NCBI GenBank assembly: GCA_016165875.1
Contig: JABBOT010000004.1
Coordinates: forward strand, 32,269,866 to 32,333,865
Length of the DNA stretch: 64,000 nucleotides
Source of the DNA: Acanthopleura granulata
Lineage: Eukaryota; Mollusca; Polyplacophora; Chitonida; Chitonidae
Reading direction: 5' to 3'
Shown here: positions 23,320 to 36,003 of the stretch, one piece after another
Layout: every line of letters begins with the position of its first letter
Numbering within the stretch: position 1 is the stretch's first letter
The notes under the pieces: generated by a model
Databases searched by the model: none
Told to the model about the DNA's origin: nothing
Seen by the model: the letters and a program-made list of their open reading frames with translations, nothing else
Made by a program: the position numbers and the translations under genes

Positions 23320-23519
23320 CTTGGTGTATATCAGCTCCTTTTTGTCTTTTGTTTTGATGTTGCTTCAGATCCATCCATCTCTTCAAAAAAAAAATGTCGA
23401 TTTTGTCATTTATTGCACATTTAGCCAGAAAATGAACAAATTCAGCACAACCAGGGTGATCATCTTTCCCTGACATGAATCCATTGAGAAGGGCTTCTCT
23501 CTCAAATCCAGGGATAATG
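23320..23519 (-). CDS. candidate internal exon, protein unknown
   Basis: On the minus strand, a pyrimidine-rich CCTACTTCTTCAACACAG acceptor is followed by 66 codons without a stop. The exon ends CACCAAG before GTGATTG, a usable donor. The product contains GFEREALLNGFMSGKDDHPG and AEFVHFLAKCAINDK, with an ordinary amino-acid balance. I do not recognise the family. It starts in phase 2 and ends in phase 1, so it cannot join directly to the candidate gene at 26018-27081. It could also be transposon-derived; the adjacent LINE-like tails make that plausible. Confidence 0.3.
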
Positions 23520-23714
23520 CTGTGTTGAAGAAGTAGGAACATTTATTCAGCGGATAACGTCATTATTTTCGTTAATGGGGTTGGCATAGACACTGTGGTT
23601 ATATATTCTCCTTCAAATGTACGTCAAGGGTTGATTAAATTTTTCTCTGGCTTACAAACTGAGATACATTTTGATTATTTGATTAGCGGCACCATATTTA
23701 CTTGAATGGCACAT

Positions 23715-23885
23715 ATTTGATTTGTTTTCATCCGCCTAGGCCATTCATTGCTTTTTCGTCATTATTGAAAACTGACTGCGTCTCTTTATATGAAGCTGTC
23801 TTAATTTCTTATTTCATACACTTTCTTACCAGGAACGCCCATTCTGATTGACGACGCACGTCGGTTTCGAAGCCTAGGGTTACAC
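23715..23885 (+). repeat. LINE-like tail, third copy
   Basis: Contains TTTTCATCCGCCTAGGCCATT...ATTGAAAACTGACTGCGTCTC and GAACGCCCATTCTGATTGACG...GTCGGTTTCGAAGCCTAGG. The GGAAACTGG part is deleted. Confidence 0.7.
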
Positions 23886-24141
23886 CACTTTCACGAAGCG
23901 TTCTTAAAGCCCTTAAAAAGTAGATTTCGCCCAGATAAGAGCGATATTTTGATGTGTTGGAGGTACAAAACTTCTTAGTTACGGGAATGGGACATCGTGA
24001 CTTACGTGCCCCTGACTGATGGACTAAGCCCGGTCTCTTTGCATTGACTTCATGTTATTTATGTTATTGTTTACAGAAATTAAATGTGATGACAACACCC
24101 CTTTTTTGAGTAATTCTAAGCCAGCGACGTCTAAACAATTG

Positions 24142-24407
24142 CGGGGCCTCCGTGGTTCAGTCGGTTAGCGCGCTATCGCAGCACAATGACCCGAAGCCTC
24201 CCACCAATACGGTCGCTAGGAGTTCAAGATCAGCTCATGCTGGCTTCCTCTCCGGCCGTACGTGGGAAGGCCAGCAACCTGCGGATGGTCGTGGGTTACC
24301 CCCGGGATCTGCCCGGTTTCCTCCCAGCATAATGCTGGCTACCATAGTATAAGTGAAATATTCTTGAGTACGTCGTAAAACACCAATCAAATAAATAAAT
24401 AAATAAA
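24142..24407 (+). repeat. full-length tRNA-derived SINE
   Basis: 266 bp. The 5' part is tRNA-like, with box A (TGGTTCAGTCGGTTAGCGCG) and a box-B-like GAGTTCAAGATC for RNA polymerase III. A body with CAGCAACCTGCGGATGG and GCCCGGTTTCCTCCCAGC follows, then a 3' domain GTGAAATATTCTTGAGTACG and AAACACCAATCAAATAAA ending in AAAT repeats. It would depend on a LINE partner for retroposition. It sits in a MITE fragment (GATGACAACACC...GAGTAATTCTAAGCCA lies directly upstream), so it inserted after the MITE. The best preserved of seven copies seen here. Confidence 0.9.
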
Positions 24408-25199
24408 CGTCACTGACATAATGTTTTTACATAATTCGGCTTAAACCATGATGTTAAAGGACGTGTAAATATTCTAATATTGGAGTTAATAATTGCCTCT
24501 GCTTATATATTTTATTCCACCATGTTTTGTAATTGCCTCCACCAAGAAAAAAATATTTCAGACGTGGTAAAAATATTTGTAAAACTTTTCTGTCTTTATC
24601 CTTGAAATACTGATTGTCTAAACATCAAACTAAGTGAAGATTTAAGTGAAAGCATTATTTCTTTTTCGTTTTTGTTCAAACAGATGCCCACTGAAAAAAG
24701 CTGGTTGAACAAAAACGACTCTCAAATAACACGGGATTGAGACCTTCACCAATTTCTTTAAATGAAGAAAGAGTATGATATTCTGAACACTGGTGTCTCG
24801 TGAAAAATATAACATTCATTACAAAACTGAAACATACTACCAGTATTGAGTGACATGAAAACAATGTTATGAGAATTGTACTGTAAAATTTTACTTGATG
24901 TAAATATCAGTTATATATTAGTTTAATGCACTGGAATAATGAAAGATACATTTTATATATGCATGAGAAATTTTGAAACGTCTTCTCAGGGGGTAAAAAT
25001 GAAGTGCATTGTGAGATGTAAAAGGTAAAATGAGCTTTAAAGTAAAAAAAAACTACAGGTGACATCAATAATTCAACACTGAGGGGTCGAAGATGTAATA
25101 GTCTTCCTTTCACACAAGTAAATGTGAACAACAAATTGGCCCCTAAAATAATATTATAACATAAAAAATTACAGCATAGAGAGTAAAAACAGATCAGCA

Positions 25200-25560
25200 A
25201 CGATAGTGTGATAGTTGGCAAATGGTCAATGGTTTACCGATGCGATCCGATGGAATCCGGCTTATTGTCAGTTTACCTTAGCTAGGGTTTTATTTTAACT
25301 GTCCAAGTAAGTGTTTAACAAGTAACAGCTTACATTCCCTCTGCTTTAAGTAGAAATATGTAAAACAATTACAGCAACGTTACATGTCAATTATCACACT
25401 ATCTTCGCTGTTAGCATTTAGAGTATTTTAAGACTAGTGATGTCTAATATATTGCATTTATCATCATTAATTTTTTTTACCTTATTCTTTTATTTTTTAC
25501 CTGAGGTAAGTTGACAAGAGGCCGAATTTCACAGGTCGTACCTGTTCTGGTTTTAGTCTC
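25200..25560 (+). mobile_element. MITE, second copy with both ends
   Basis: The left end (25200-25300) contains GATAGTGTGATAGTTGGCAAATGG, then CCGGCTTATTGTCA and AGGGTTTTATTTTAACTGTCC. The right end (25490-25560) contains TTACCTGAGGTAAGTTGACAAGAGGCCGAATTTCAC in inverted orientation. The interior matches the 8343-8713 copy. Confidence 0.65.
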
Positions 25561-26017
25561 TGTACTGTGCTCTTTTATATTCAATTTTGAAAGATGAATA
25601 TAAAAAAAAGCCCAAAAGACAGAAGGCTTCCTTTTGCTCACACCGGCATGGATGACGCTAAACAGCGACAAATAAATATAATTTACTCTTAAGACACATA
25701 AATATTGAATTACCTGTCAATATATACAACAGTGCAGATACAAATTTAATAAAAAAAAATAAGATTTACTACTTACGGAAAAACCTTATCAATAAGCATC
25801 TACCGTAATTGCCCTTCATCATTTGGTGCATTTTGAATTTGATTTTACCTCCTCAGAGGTCTACGTCACTCCAGAATCACATGAGATTGCACTCATGAGT
25901 TTCACGCGAGTTTATCATTATTTTCTTAATCACTATGTTCTAGATCAACATCAAGTAATTTATACCCTGAACAAGTTATGACGCAAAAAACACTACTGAG
26001 TGATGCTCAAATATTAT

Positions 26018-27081
26018 TTACTCAACTGCAGACAACTGCAGATTTGTGTATGTATCGGGAAAAGCGCAAAAGGTAAAAGCAGGAATTATGAAGTCTGAAA
26101 TGTTAAAAAATAATAATACAGGTTACATGCATTGGGCAAGGGAAAGCCTTGTTTCTGATAAATAGTTATATATAAAATAGTTATATATTTTTTATAAAAA
26201 AAACTGGGAAAAAATGTAATAAGAAATTTGCTTTCAGCAGTACTGAAGTATGTTCCACAAATCAAAAGAATCAGGGTACATGTATAGTTAAAATAAGTCA
26301 ATTTCCTGCATACAGCAGGCCTATTTAGTTTATTTAAATGACGTTCAGATTAAAAACAATAAGAATCTCATAGATTTTATCTCACCAAAAGCTCTCTCTT
26401 CTGTCTTGGTGTGGGAACGATTATGATGTCCTTCAGCTCTCGATCTTGGGTCTCCCACAGGTGTCAATGATCCAAGGACTACATGGATAACTGTAAATGA
26501 AAACAAATAAATTGTATATCATATACGAATTGTCAAAAATCAAAATATATAGATTATCTGAAAAGTGTGATCATTCCCTTCGATAGTTCTGAAACTAATT
26601 GGAACTGAAGAGTGGGAAAAATATATGCAAAATTTCTTCAAGAAGGTTCATAAGTTTCATATGAACTGAACAGGAGCGTGAGATTTTATTTATCCAATAA
26701 CGAAGGAAAAACTGTATACACTGAAAGATTAAGCTGGGTGACATTGTTTAAATGTAAACAAATTGCAGCAGAAGGACCACCGCAGGCGATAACAGGTGAA
26801 CATATATTTCCAACACAGTGATCTTTAATGATGTATAACAGAGAGCTTTAAAAATAAATGCAAACAAAAATGATATAAATCGGGTGACGTTAAGAGGTCA
26901 GAGACTGTGAGTGTGCAAATGCAACAAGTAAAAAAAGTTATACTGACTTAGTTACGTAGATTTAATCTTTATTTTTAAAAATATCAAATTTTAAACAACA
27001 ATAAAGTATAGAAAAGGAAAAAATAATCTTACCCATAATCACCAAAAAGCCAGTCATCTGGACTATTGTCCTCAAACGCAT
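26018..27081 (-). CDS. candidate three-exon gene for a small secreted protein (76 residues)
   Basis: Exons read on the minus strand are 27081-27033, 26490-26386 and 26094-26018. Exon 1 starts with ATG and ends at a G followed by GTAAGATT. Exon 2 follows TTTTCATTTACAG, is open for 34 codons and ends before GTGAGATAAA. Exon 3 follows TTTTTAACATTTCAG and runs 24 codons to TAA. Both introns are phase 1 and the frame is continuous across 231 coding bases. The N-terminus (MRLRTIVQMTGFLVIMVIHV, then VLGS) is a good signal peptide. The mature part is His/Arg/Thr-rich (EGHHNRSHTKTEER) with one possible N-glycosylation site (NRS). No family recognised. Exon 3 is the weakest part, and no TATA box or clear poly(A) signal was found. 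Confidence 0.4.
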
Positions 27082-27099
27082 CACCTAATATACTATCAT

Positions 27100-29420
27100 G
27101 TGTCGAACCTGAGAGTGTTGAACAATCAGTTTCCGGACCGATAGATTACAATTTTTGGGTTTTACTTTGGATGAGATGTTCGAAACGGTTAAGGATTTCC
27201 AGTAGCACTTTCCCAGGCAATCTGTAGGGATTCCATTCAATTTAGTTTGGGTATCAGAGTCTGTCATTTCATAGTCAAGGTATGGCGTGAATGGCGCAAT
27301 ATAGTTCTGGTCTGTGTGGAGTTTCTATCACTTCAGTGATGAGTGCTGCCAATCGGAAAAAAAGAGAATTAAAATAATTACCTCTTGCACATTTACAAAG
27401 AGTGAGAAAAGCCCTCCAGGCCAATGTTTGGCAAACAGTCTAGGAGAGGTAGCCATAAAAATGGCATATTTAATTGTAAAATTATGGTAGAGTACGCCAG
27501 GAATTCATTAGTTTAGTGTTCCGACAGCAATCTGAACAGTGCCGTTGTGGACTGACAAAAAGTGCGCATCACTTGAATGAATAATGAGGAGAATGGTCTT
27601 GAAGATATGACTCGCATCGCATATTCCGATTAATTATGTAGTGTTCAAATATATCTCCATATATAATCCTAGCCTCTGGTAGGATTAGGGCTTAATGAAG
27701 ATATTGTCAAATGTAAAGATTATCCAGTGGTTTGACCTCTGTTGTGCATTTGTCTGAGTTAATGTGTAAATGCCTTCAGACTGCTGACCACATTTGTTAC
27801 AGCAATTACAAGGCCTTATAGGGCATCATTCTATGTTAAGCGCAGCTGTGTGGAATAGGTCACAAGCACGCGTACATAAACCACGTACAATGTTATTGAG
27901 GTACAATCCAATATTTGCAGAGATTGTAGTAAACATAACAAATATTAATGTATTACAACTGAAATTAATGATAATTTACTATTATATACATCCAGATTAT
28001 CACAGTTAATAAAAAAAAGTCGTTGTAGATGTCAAGGTGAAATACCAGTATTTATTATTCATGCATCTGTGAAATCCCCGTATTATCTTTACGGCACTAA
28101 AATAAAGGTTTGTGATGACACGGGGCTTTGATGGCAATATGTGTCATCTATGTACCATATAACTCAAGAGAGCCATGCGATTTCAGCAAATTGAAGGTTC
28201 TCTGCAGCCATGTTTGCGAATTTTAGAGGAAATCCGATGTTCATTTCGGCATGATTTGAATTGCAAATTATTCTGCTGAGTTGTGTTAATACTCTACACA
28301 CTGATACCACACTTATACAATGGAAATAAGTAGCAAGAGGTTGATAGCTAACACTGGCAAAAACCTCAGAGCCAGGAAAATTTGGAGGAATGCTGGCATT
28401 GACAAGGTCAGATGAGTGATTGCCCGCCTGTCAAGTCTGTTTGGCTGGATCAGGTCGTGATTATTGTACACCTCTAATGGTTGACCTCTGTCTGTAAGTA
28501 CACGTTCTCAACGAAAAGGACGTTGTTATTCGACATATACGTATAACAAAGCTACCATTTTACTTTCCAAACAAATATACGAGAAAAGTAAACACCCCGT
28601 ACAGATATGAAAAAAGTTAAAGGCATCTGTAGGAAATATGGACGGCCAGGTCCACTTTGATTGATGGCTGGCATAAAAAGTCTGCTTAGAAGCCTAGATT
28701 CGTCACAAATCGTTTACACATTATAACATCAATGGGCGTGGTTATATGAGAATGTTTGAGTTCAAGTAAATTATCTTCCTTCATTCAAACATTTGAAGAA
28801 ACGTGCAACATTACCGATTACCGAAATTAGAGATAATTTAATGAGCTTCGACTTAAGTCATAAATGAAAAACTGTCTTTTGTCGGAACCTTTGTAAGGTC
28901 TTGTACAGCTGTACACCATACATGATCCTTATTGGTGGCAAATATCCCCATTGCTCCTGTTCGCGCCATATCATGGATATGAAAGATACACTGAAAAGTC
29001 TCAGAACATCTGCGATGGAAACGTACTTTAAACGTATTCGGTCTGAACTCTTCAGTTGCTGTTGCTTTGTGTTTTAAACGAAAGCGTTGAAATGAGTTAA
29101 TCGTTGCTTATTCCAGCTATATCCATGTAAAAATACCATACGCAAAGAGCTTAATTAAGCCCCCTCCCCAGTTGGTTTTCACTGTGTAAAATGTTGATTG
29201 GTTCTGAACTGTGTGTCCCAGGGAAAGGACCAATAAGTTTTTTAGAACTTGTTCCCCGTCCCATTATGTACTACGCAATAAAATATGTAAAAGTTCAACT
29301 ATGTGACCCTTTGGCTAATGAAAAATGGCTAATAAAATGATTGGAAAGCCATGTGTTTAAATAACACACATATATTTCTATTATCACTGGTTTTGATGTG
29401 AAGTAATGGTTTTTACAAGT
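27100..29420. other. no gene recognised
   Basis: AT-rich. The longest frames (60-71 codons at 27085-27267 and 27794-28009) have no motifs. Confidence 0.5.
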
Positions 29421-30149
29421 ATGATTCTGGAGTGAGTAGTGTTGACGTAGTGGTTGAAATTAGCGTTACTTGGTATCTCGTAAAGCGTTTTACATTAATA
29501 TCGGATGTATCCAATAGTTTCATAGTCTCACCGATCAACGCCTTGCAAGCAAGGGTCTACATCACGACGCCTACATCAGGCGAAGGAACTCGCATCCCCA
29601 CATCTCCACCACATCATATCCCCAATATTCGAAGTACACTCGGTGTTCATTTGTCTCGTTTCGAAGGTCCTCGGGTGTAGCGGAACTCTCCGGTTGCAGT
29701 GTAGAGATGACATCCGTGGAAATGCCGGTCACACCCGTGGAACTGCAATGACAAGCATACGTATAAGGATAGCATGTACACTGTTAAAAGACCAACACCC
29801 AATGCATTGTAATGTGTGATTCAACTTCAAAAATAAGAGTGTTTCATAAAGATGCACCTATACTTATTCATGTTTGTATTCAACGTAAGTGTCTAAGATG
29901 TATAGAGATCTATATTATAATGCTCTCATCTTCAAGTGTTTTTATACACCTGCACATATACTAATTTTTTGGAAAACACATCCCGGTTATCGTTTGATGC
30001 TTCCCGCATGCCGTTTCAATACCCATTGGTAGGAAAAGATTTTACACTGGCGCTGCACAGAAAGGAGTGGGCATATAGAGACATATCTTTCACCACACTA
30101 AAATGCTTATTGTACAGACTGAGAGCTATGGTGGTGGGATAACGCTCGG

Positions 30150-31330
30150 CAATACGGTGAAGGATCAGAGCACTCACTCCCTCGTCGACCGACACCAGTT
30201 TATACACAAGGACAAGTTTTGCGGGTGGGCGTTGTTTAGGTGAAAGGCGTCCAAGAGCCATTTGCTATTGGGACCTTGTTGCCGTACTCAGTCCAGGGGA
30301 TCCATCGCCAACAGGTCATCTGCCATTTTCCACGTCCTTGGATGCCTCGGGGTTGAAGAAGCACTCGGCTGTTGGTGCAGGGGTGGAAATACCGCAGTTG
30401 GTTTGGGTCCTGGTGACACAGAATAAACCCGTTGACTAACTTGACAGGCAACGCTGCAGGCTGGTCGAGAAACAGCTGTTTTAGGTGTTTAGCTAAGGGA
30501 TACAGACCCATGATTCTGAGTCCGACGGTGATGAAAATGCTGGCGAATTGCCTGCCAGTGGCTCTAATACACCTCGCGTAGTGCCGACACGGAGGGTGGT
30601 ACGTCGGTTGGAGGTATGACGGAATCCATTGAAGCCGACTGTGTAGACGTCACTGGCAAGGGCGCTCCCAGGCTTGTCCCAGCCATCCGAGCTCCTGGTC
30701 CGTTCAGAGGGCTAAAGACAGTCTCGAGTGAGGAGACTCGTAATTGGCGGCTTGTGGTGATGGTGCTGGTGGAAATGGGGCAGCCGTAGGGGTAACCGTA
30801 GCAGCCAATGCAGTGGCTCAGCTCACTGGTAGAAATGGGGCAGCCGTAGGGGTAACCGTAGCAGCCGTAGAAGTGGTTCAGCTCAACAGCGGACTGGGAG
30901 TAGTGTTAGACTGACGGGAGCGCTGATGAAAGGGCCGCACCACCTCCCGTCTGTGGGGCGAGATGAATCTATGTAACAGAAAACAAATCACGTGTAACGT
31001 TAGTATATCCCAGACCACGGGAGAGAACGGACGTCGTACCTCCCAAGAAAGGTAAAAAGAAGAGTTATCGGTCGGGGAAGTACCATGCCTTATCCCTTGG
31101 GGATGGTCATCCGTCTACGGGCGAAGCCTCTGGCCCACTTCACGCAACGCTGGCGATTAAAGGCCATTGAAAAACGACAACCTAAGACGGCTCCCAAGAG
31201 CATTTTACATCAAGCCCTGCTCCGGTAACTTCACCGCCGGCGTCGACCGCAAGCCCCAGCCAGCAGCAGCAGTAGCAGCACTTCAGAGTTGCTGTGAATC
31301 GTCAGGGGAATCTACCACCGTGTGACCCAT
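30150..31330. other. GC-rich island with long stop-free frames, product unknown
   Basis: GC content by eye is well above the surrounding DNA, and CpG is frequent. On the minus strand, three overlapping stop-free frames cover 30236-30905. One (30564-30905, 113 codons, no ATG at its start) has a repeated HxxxGCYGYPYGCPIST segment. Another ends in the 91-codon ATG frame at 30236-30511. The third contains LASDVYTVGFNGFRHTSN and a Ser-rich SPAFSSPSDSES. On the plus strand, about 30967-31170 encodes a Lys-rich stretch (VPPKKGKKKSYRSGKYHALS). Frame choice is not possible by eye. It could be an exon-bearing CpG-rich region of a host gene or a decayed mobile element. Confidence 0.4.
30769..30888. repeat. 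60-bp tandem duplication
   Basis: Two successive 60-bp units begin GGTGGAAATGGGGCAGCCGT and GGTAGAAATGGGGCAGCCGT. They share GGGGTAACCGTAGCAGCC and CAGCTCA and diverge between these. The period is a multiple of three, so any reading frame is preserved. Confidence 0.85.
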
Positions 31331-31534
31331 ACCATCCGACCTACCAACCGATCCTTTTCAGGGCCACCCTAACGCTAACGAAAGAATCTTTGTCACCTGA
31401 TGACTAGCGTTTTTATGCATGGTGTGTGTCTCTCTCTATATATGTGTATGCTATGTATCAGGTGAACTGAATACCTCCTGTCTTCTCTAAATGACGTCTT
31501 CTGAACTATATATATACGCATATTCCTATACATA

Positions 31535-31539
31535 CACAA

Positions 31540-31580
<41 letters not shown>
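31535..31580. repeat. (CA)n-(TA)n microsatellite
   Basis: An uninterrupted CA run of about 11 units changes directly into TA repeats. Confidence 0.95.
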
Positions 31581-32810
31581 ATTATATATCTACCTACATA
31601 TACTTATATATAATATATATCTATACGTGTACCTATCATGTACTCCCTTCATGGCAGGCTGAGTGTTACTATAGTTTACACAGGCTCGTACGCCCACGCC
31701 TTCAGTCATTGACGGCTTTCATTCATAACAGCCAGAGAATTATGTACATTTGTTGTCAATCAGCTACTGACCTACATGAGAGAAAACGCGTCACGCTCTA
31801 TTTTTACATACGCCTTTATTCATTCTTGGGTGTTCAATGATACCAGCGCTGGAAAAAACATTGTTGGAATTTTAGCCGTTGGCTGACTCACTGGCCTCAC
31901 AGCCGCAGTGTCACAGAAAGGACACTCAAAGAAAAAATCCTACCAGCACAGCCGTGGCAGATGTATTAGTACACGATGTACTGAGCTAATGTCTGTAACT
32001 GGTCCACCTGAAATAGCATCATTTGTTTGCAGCACGTGTTGGAACCTTTCACCGTTCATTACATGGACGAGATAGATAGCACTGCACATTAGAAATCTTT
32101 TTTTAAGTCACACAAAGCATAGATTAGAAAAAACTTTATAACAATATGAAAAAAACAAACAGATTTTATCAGCTGGACGCGTACTTTGGTATATATTTAC
32201 GACAGCAATCCCCTTTCTACAAAGCACAGAGTATTCCTCTATTTGCAGAGCTATATTAAAAACACTATACTGCAGCTCGTGTACGGTAAAAGAAAATGTA
32301 AAAATAGAGCTAGCTTCACGTGTCTTTGCATAGCTATACTATATAAACAGACAGCTATGTATCAAAAGTCTAACTCCATCTCTTCCATCACGTGTACGCT
32401 TGGTTTAGCGGCAAACATACGAATGACACAACACCCACACACAAACGTTTATATACCTATGTCGACTATTCTAGAACGTTTTCATTAACGTATACATTAA
32501 AACTGGATTTTTATTCTTTCACCATGGACTATGCTTATGTATTCAGGGGATTACTCTGCTGTGCGTGGTAGCTAACATTCTGTGCCACTACCTGTGATGA
32601 TAGAAATGCATGTGTTATTATCAAAACATATGGATTCTAACCATTCTGTAATTTTCATGAGCAATGATTAGGGTCACACAGATCACAACAAAATAACATC
32701 TTACACTCTTTTGATTCAGAAGAACATTAATCACATCTGTAAGAAACCGACATAGTGAAAGCCAGGGGTACTTAAGTTCGTTGTGTATATATAGGTTCAG
32801 AACCTGGTTT

Positions 32811-32940
32811 TTATGTATTTATTCATTTATGTGATTGGTGTCTTACGCCCTAGTGAAGAATATTTCACTTTGCTGGGCTTGAACTCACAGCAAGGGCATC
32901 GGTGAGATTCGTATGGCCCTGGGTTTGAAAAATGGCATAC
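32811..32940 (-). repeat. diverged SINE, antisense
   Basis: TTTATTCATTTATGTGATTGGTGTCTTACGCC...GAATATTTCACTT is the reverse complement of the SINE tail. The following GAACTCACAG may be the inverted box B. Confidence 0.65.
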
Positions 32941-32999
32941 ATTGTAAAGTATGGGAGATAGTGTGTGCGTATTTTTCTCCCGTCCAACACAATTTTTTC

Positions 33000-35940
33000 T
33001 AACAAAAAGCAATTACGAGAATAAAATGTCTTTTTGCATTCATTTGAAAGGCCAAAAAATTCCTTAATCTACCTGTGAGGCATTGACTTTTATTCACGGT
33101 TGGCAAAATAATTCCAGTTGTGTATGTCAAACTGAAAAGGGAAAACGCAGTGTTAAACAGCCATGTACAGAGTTGTTTCCCTTGGCAATCACGTGACACG
33201 TTCCGCGTCCTCATTCTTGAACAAATATGCGAAAATTCTTTGTTTCAGGTGTGAATAAAAGGCTTATGCTGAGACAATCGGAGATTTTGGGAAATGTTCT
33301 ACTAAAGCCGATGGATGCATTGATTATCCCATCCAATAATATCTTGCAATTACGAGAATATCACGCGTAATTTCGAAAACTTTTAAATGCATTTCATGGT
33401 GATGGTTCTTGCCATTATCCATGTGAAAAATCCTTTCGTGTTTTACAAATATCCGAATGTTGCACCACGACTTTTCGTACATGTTTGATGTATTTTTAAA
33501 CCAATTTTTTCTGTTTTAAATATTTCTGCAAATCGGTGGCGGAATAGTCCAACGCGCTCTTTCTCCTCCACACTTTATCTTCACGTTCTTCGGTTGTCAG
33601 GAACATTAAAGCAGAGCAATATTCGCTTAGCTTTATCATCTGGCCTCGAGTTTTATGTTGACTACAGTACAAAAAAATATTCTAACTATAAGATTTCGTT
33701 AATCATGCTTTTGTTAATCATGCCATGGCACTTGCATGCTTCCCTTTTATGGAATACCAAACACACAATTTTGAAATAACCCACGCAATGCAGCCTTCTC
33801 TGAATATGCGTTGTAGAGATCACTATACAGCTTGAAACAAATGTGAAATTTTTCTCAGTGGGCCTGCTCTCCAATATTGTATCCTCTCCCTCCATGGCTG
33901 CAAGGAGACACCTCGAATTAAATCCAGCAGTAAACAAACCTACATACATGGAGTTCCTACCACGTGTGCAAATCTGAAATAATGCTTTGTCTGTAACTAG
34001 TAATTTTTAAAATAATGTTTTATTTTATTTCCACTATGTATTTGGCAAATCGAATGCAATTTTAAATGGATTATTTAACGTCATATGCATGATCGATGAC
34101 GTCTGACAGCATGTCAGATAAAAGAGAATCTCAGGCGAAAGTTAATTAGTTAATTAATTGATGATTTTAATCTCTGGTCATACACCAACCTCCAGATGTT
34201 TAGGCAGAGTTGTCGAAAGTGGTCAACCATACAGGAAGGTATTATCCGGCAAACACTTCTCCGACTAGATCAACCATATCATACAAAGTGATAGCGTTGT
34301 GGGTTTCCTTCGGTGTAGTCCATTGTCCTCAATGTCTCCTGTGTTAAATAATATATATGTACTTCCGGCATTTCTTCCCGCATACCACGATGTATTCTGA
34401 AATAAACAACTGGTATATATCTGCATGTACGTTGTATTTTATAAATAATTTAGGTTTCAGTGTAAATTTCAAACGTTTTGCCGATTAGAATTGAGTATTT
34501 GTGTATATCTGGCACATATTTGCAAAAACATAGCTCCGTACAGTCATATCCTCAAAGTTTTTTTAAAGCACCACAGTGATATTAGTTCCATATTGGGATA
34601 TGTTAACTGCACCCTTTACCCCGACGAGCGCAATGTAGATAAATTTACTGTCAGCCTGGTCCTTGCAGTCTGCGCTTTATGTAAATGTATTTCGTTTGTT
34701 AAACAAAATAAACACCAGAAACAGACTGATTCATTGTGGAAGTCATTCAATCTGCTTAAAAGTGTCTAGGATAAGCACATACAGTACAAACGATGTTTTG
34801 ACACGATCTCCAAGCCACAAGCTTACACAGTGTAGTTCTATCGTTTGATTGATGAAGCCGCGTATTTATTTAACGCATGTTTATATACAGTGGCGTTTAG
34901 ATGTATGTAGTGCATATCCTTAACATAATGCCGGATTTCCCCAATTCAGCGTGACCATTTTGCATCTGTAATTACTGTTGTCGCTCTGGTTATATTCTGC
35001 ACGCTTTTGTGTTAGTGTATCATCTTACTATACGAAGATGTAGGGCGCAAAAACTGCTCAGTGTTTCATTCGAGTTAATGTATTACATCATAAAACGAAT
35101 CTTAAGAAATTCTAGATTTTCTCTCTGTGTGATGATAAAATTTGTTCTCGAGAAATGAACCGTATAACATGAACTTTCGTAATTCATTTTCATTCTGAAA
35201 TAAACTGCACTGTGAGCTTAAATGAAAAAAGTGATAAACAAACACTCAGCCAACAATCTAAATTTGCCCCCCTCCATAAGTTATGTGTGTTATTTATGCT
35301 GAAAGCTGAAAGGCCCCCTGTCTGTGTTTTAAACTGCCATAACATATTAAACAATGTTGGTCATTACATCAGCCAACGTAAGACGAGAATTCATAGTTGA
35401 CTGTCGTTCGGATATCTTCAAATAAAAAATATCAACGGTCATCCATTGTTAAGAAATCAAATAAGATCCAAAAACTTTTATATTTATATTTTTATTAAAC
35501 ACGTTTGGAAAAAGACCCGGAAAATGTATCCTTGCCAAATATTTCATTACTTAATTGTAAGGTTTGTATTATAAAATATATTGCAGTTAAAAATGCTGCA
35601 TTTCTTCGTTGAATTTGCAGGTTTTATGACAGCATTATGCGTTATGATCAGGATGATGTGGTATTATTGCAATACGTCGGGAAGCAGGAGGGTTTCGGAG
35701 GTCTCCTTGTTACCGGATTTCTTAATTATAACCTAAATAGGTCAGCTTCACGTAAGTATGGCGGTTTGTTTACGACATCAGACTTAACCACTTAGAGACC
35801 GAGTTTTTTCTTTTCTTGATATGGGAAAAATATGAGGAGGCCGTATATATATAAATCTCTTACATATTCGGTACATTTTACGGCAGGATATATTCACCAC
35901 CAAGACGTTGTAACGGTAACATATCATTTATTCACAAATA
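33000..35940. other. no gene recognised
   Basis: AT-rich sequence. Frames up to 92 codons (34491-34769) have no recognisable domain, and splice context was not convincing. Confidence 0.5.
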
Positions 35941-35944
35941 ATCT

Positions 35945-35945
<1 letters not shown>

Positions 35946-35999
<54 letters not shown>
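35946..35999. repeat. (TA)n microsatellite
   Basis: About 27 TA units. Translated Tyr-Ile repeats on both strands are artefacts of this tract. Confidence 0.95.

Positions 36000-36003
<4 letters not shown>

Noticed and set aside
24142..24230. tRNA gene
   Set aside because: Box A and a box-B-like sequence are present but the clover-leaf cannot be completed, and the sequence continues into a SINE body and tail.
25741..25870. Alternative third exon for the candidate gene at 26.0-27.1 kb (donor GTAAGTAG near 25773)
   Set aside because: The donor is good but no acceptor gives an open frame in the required phase.
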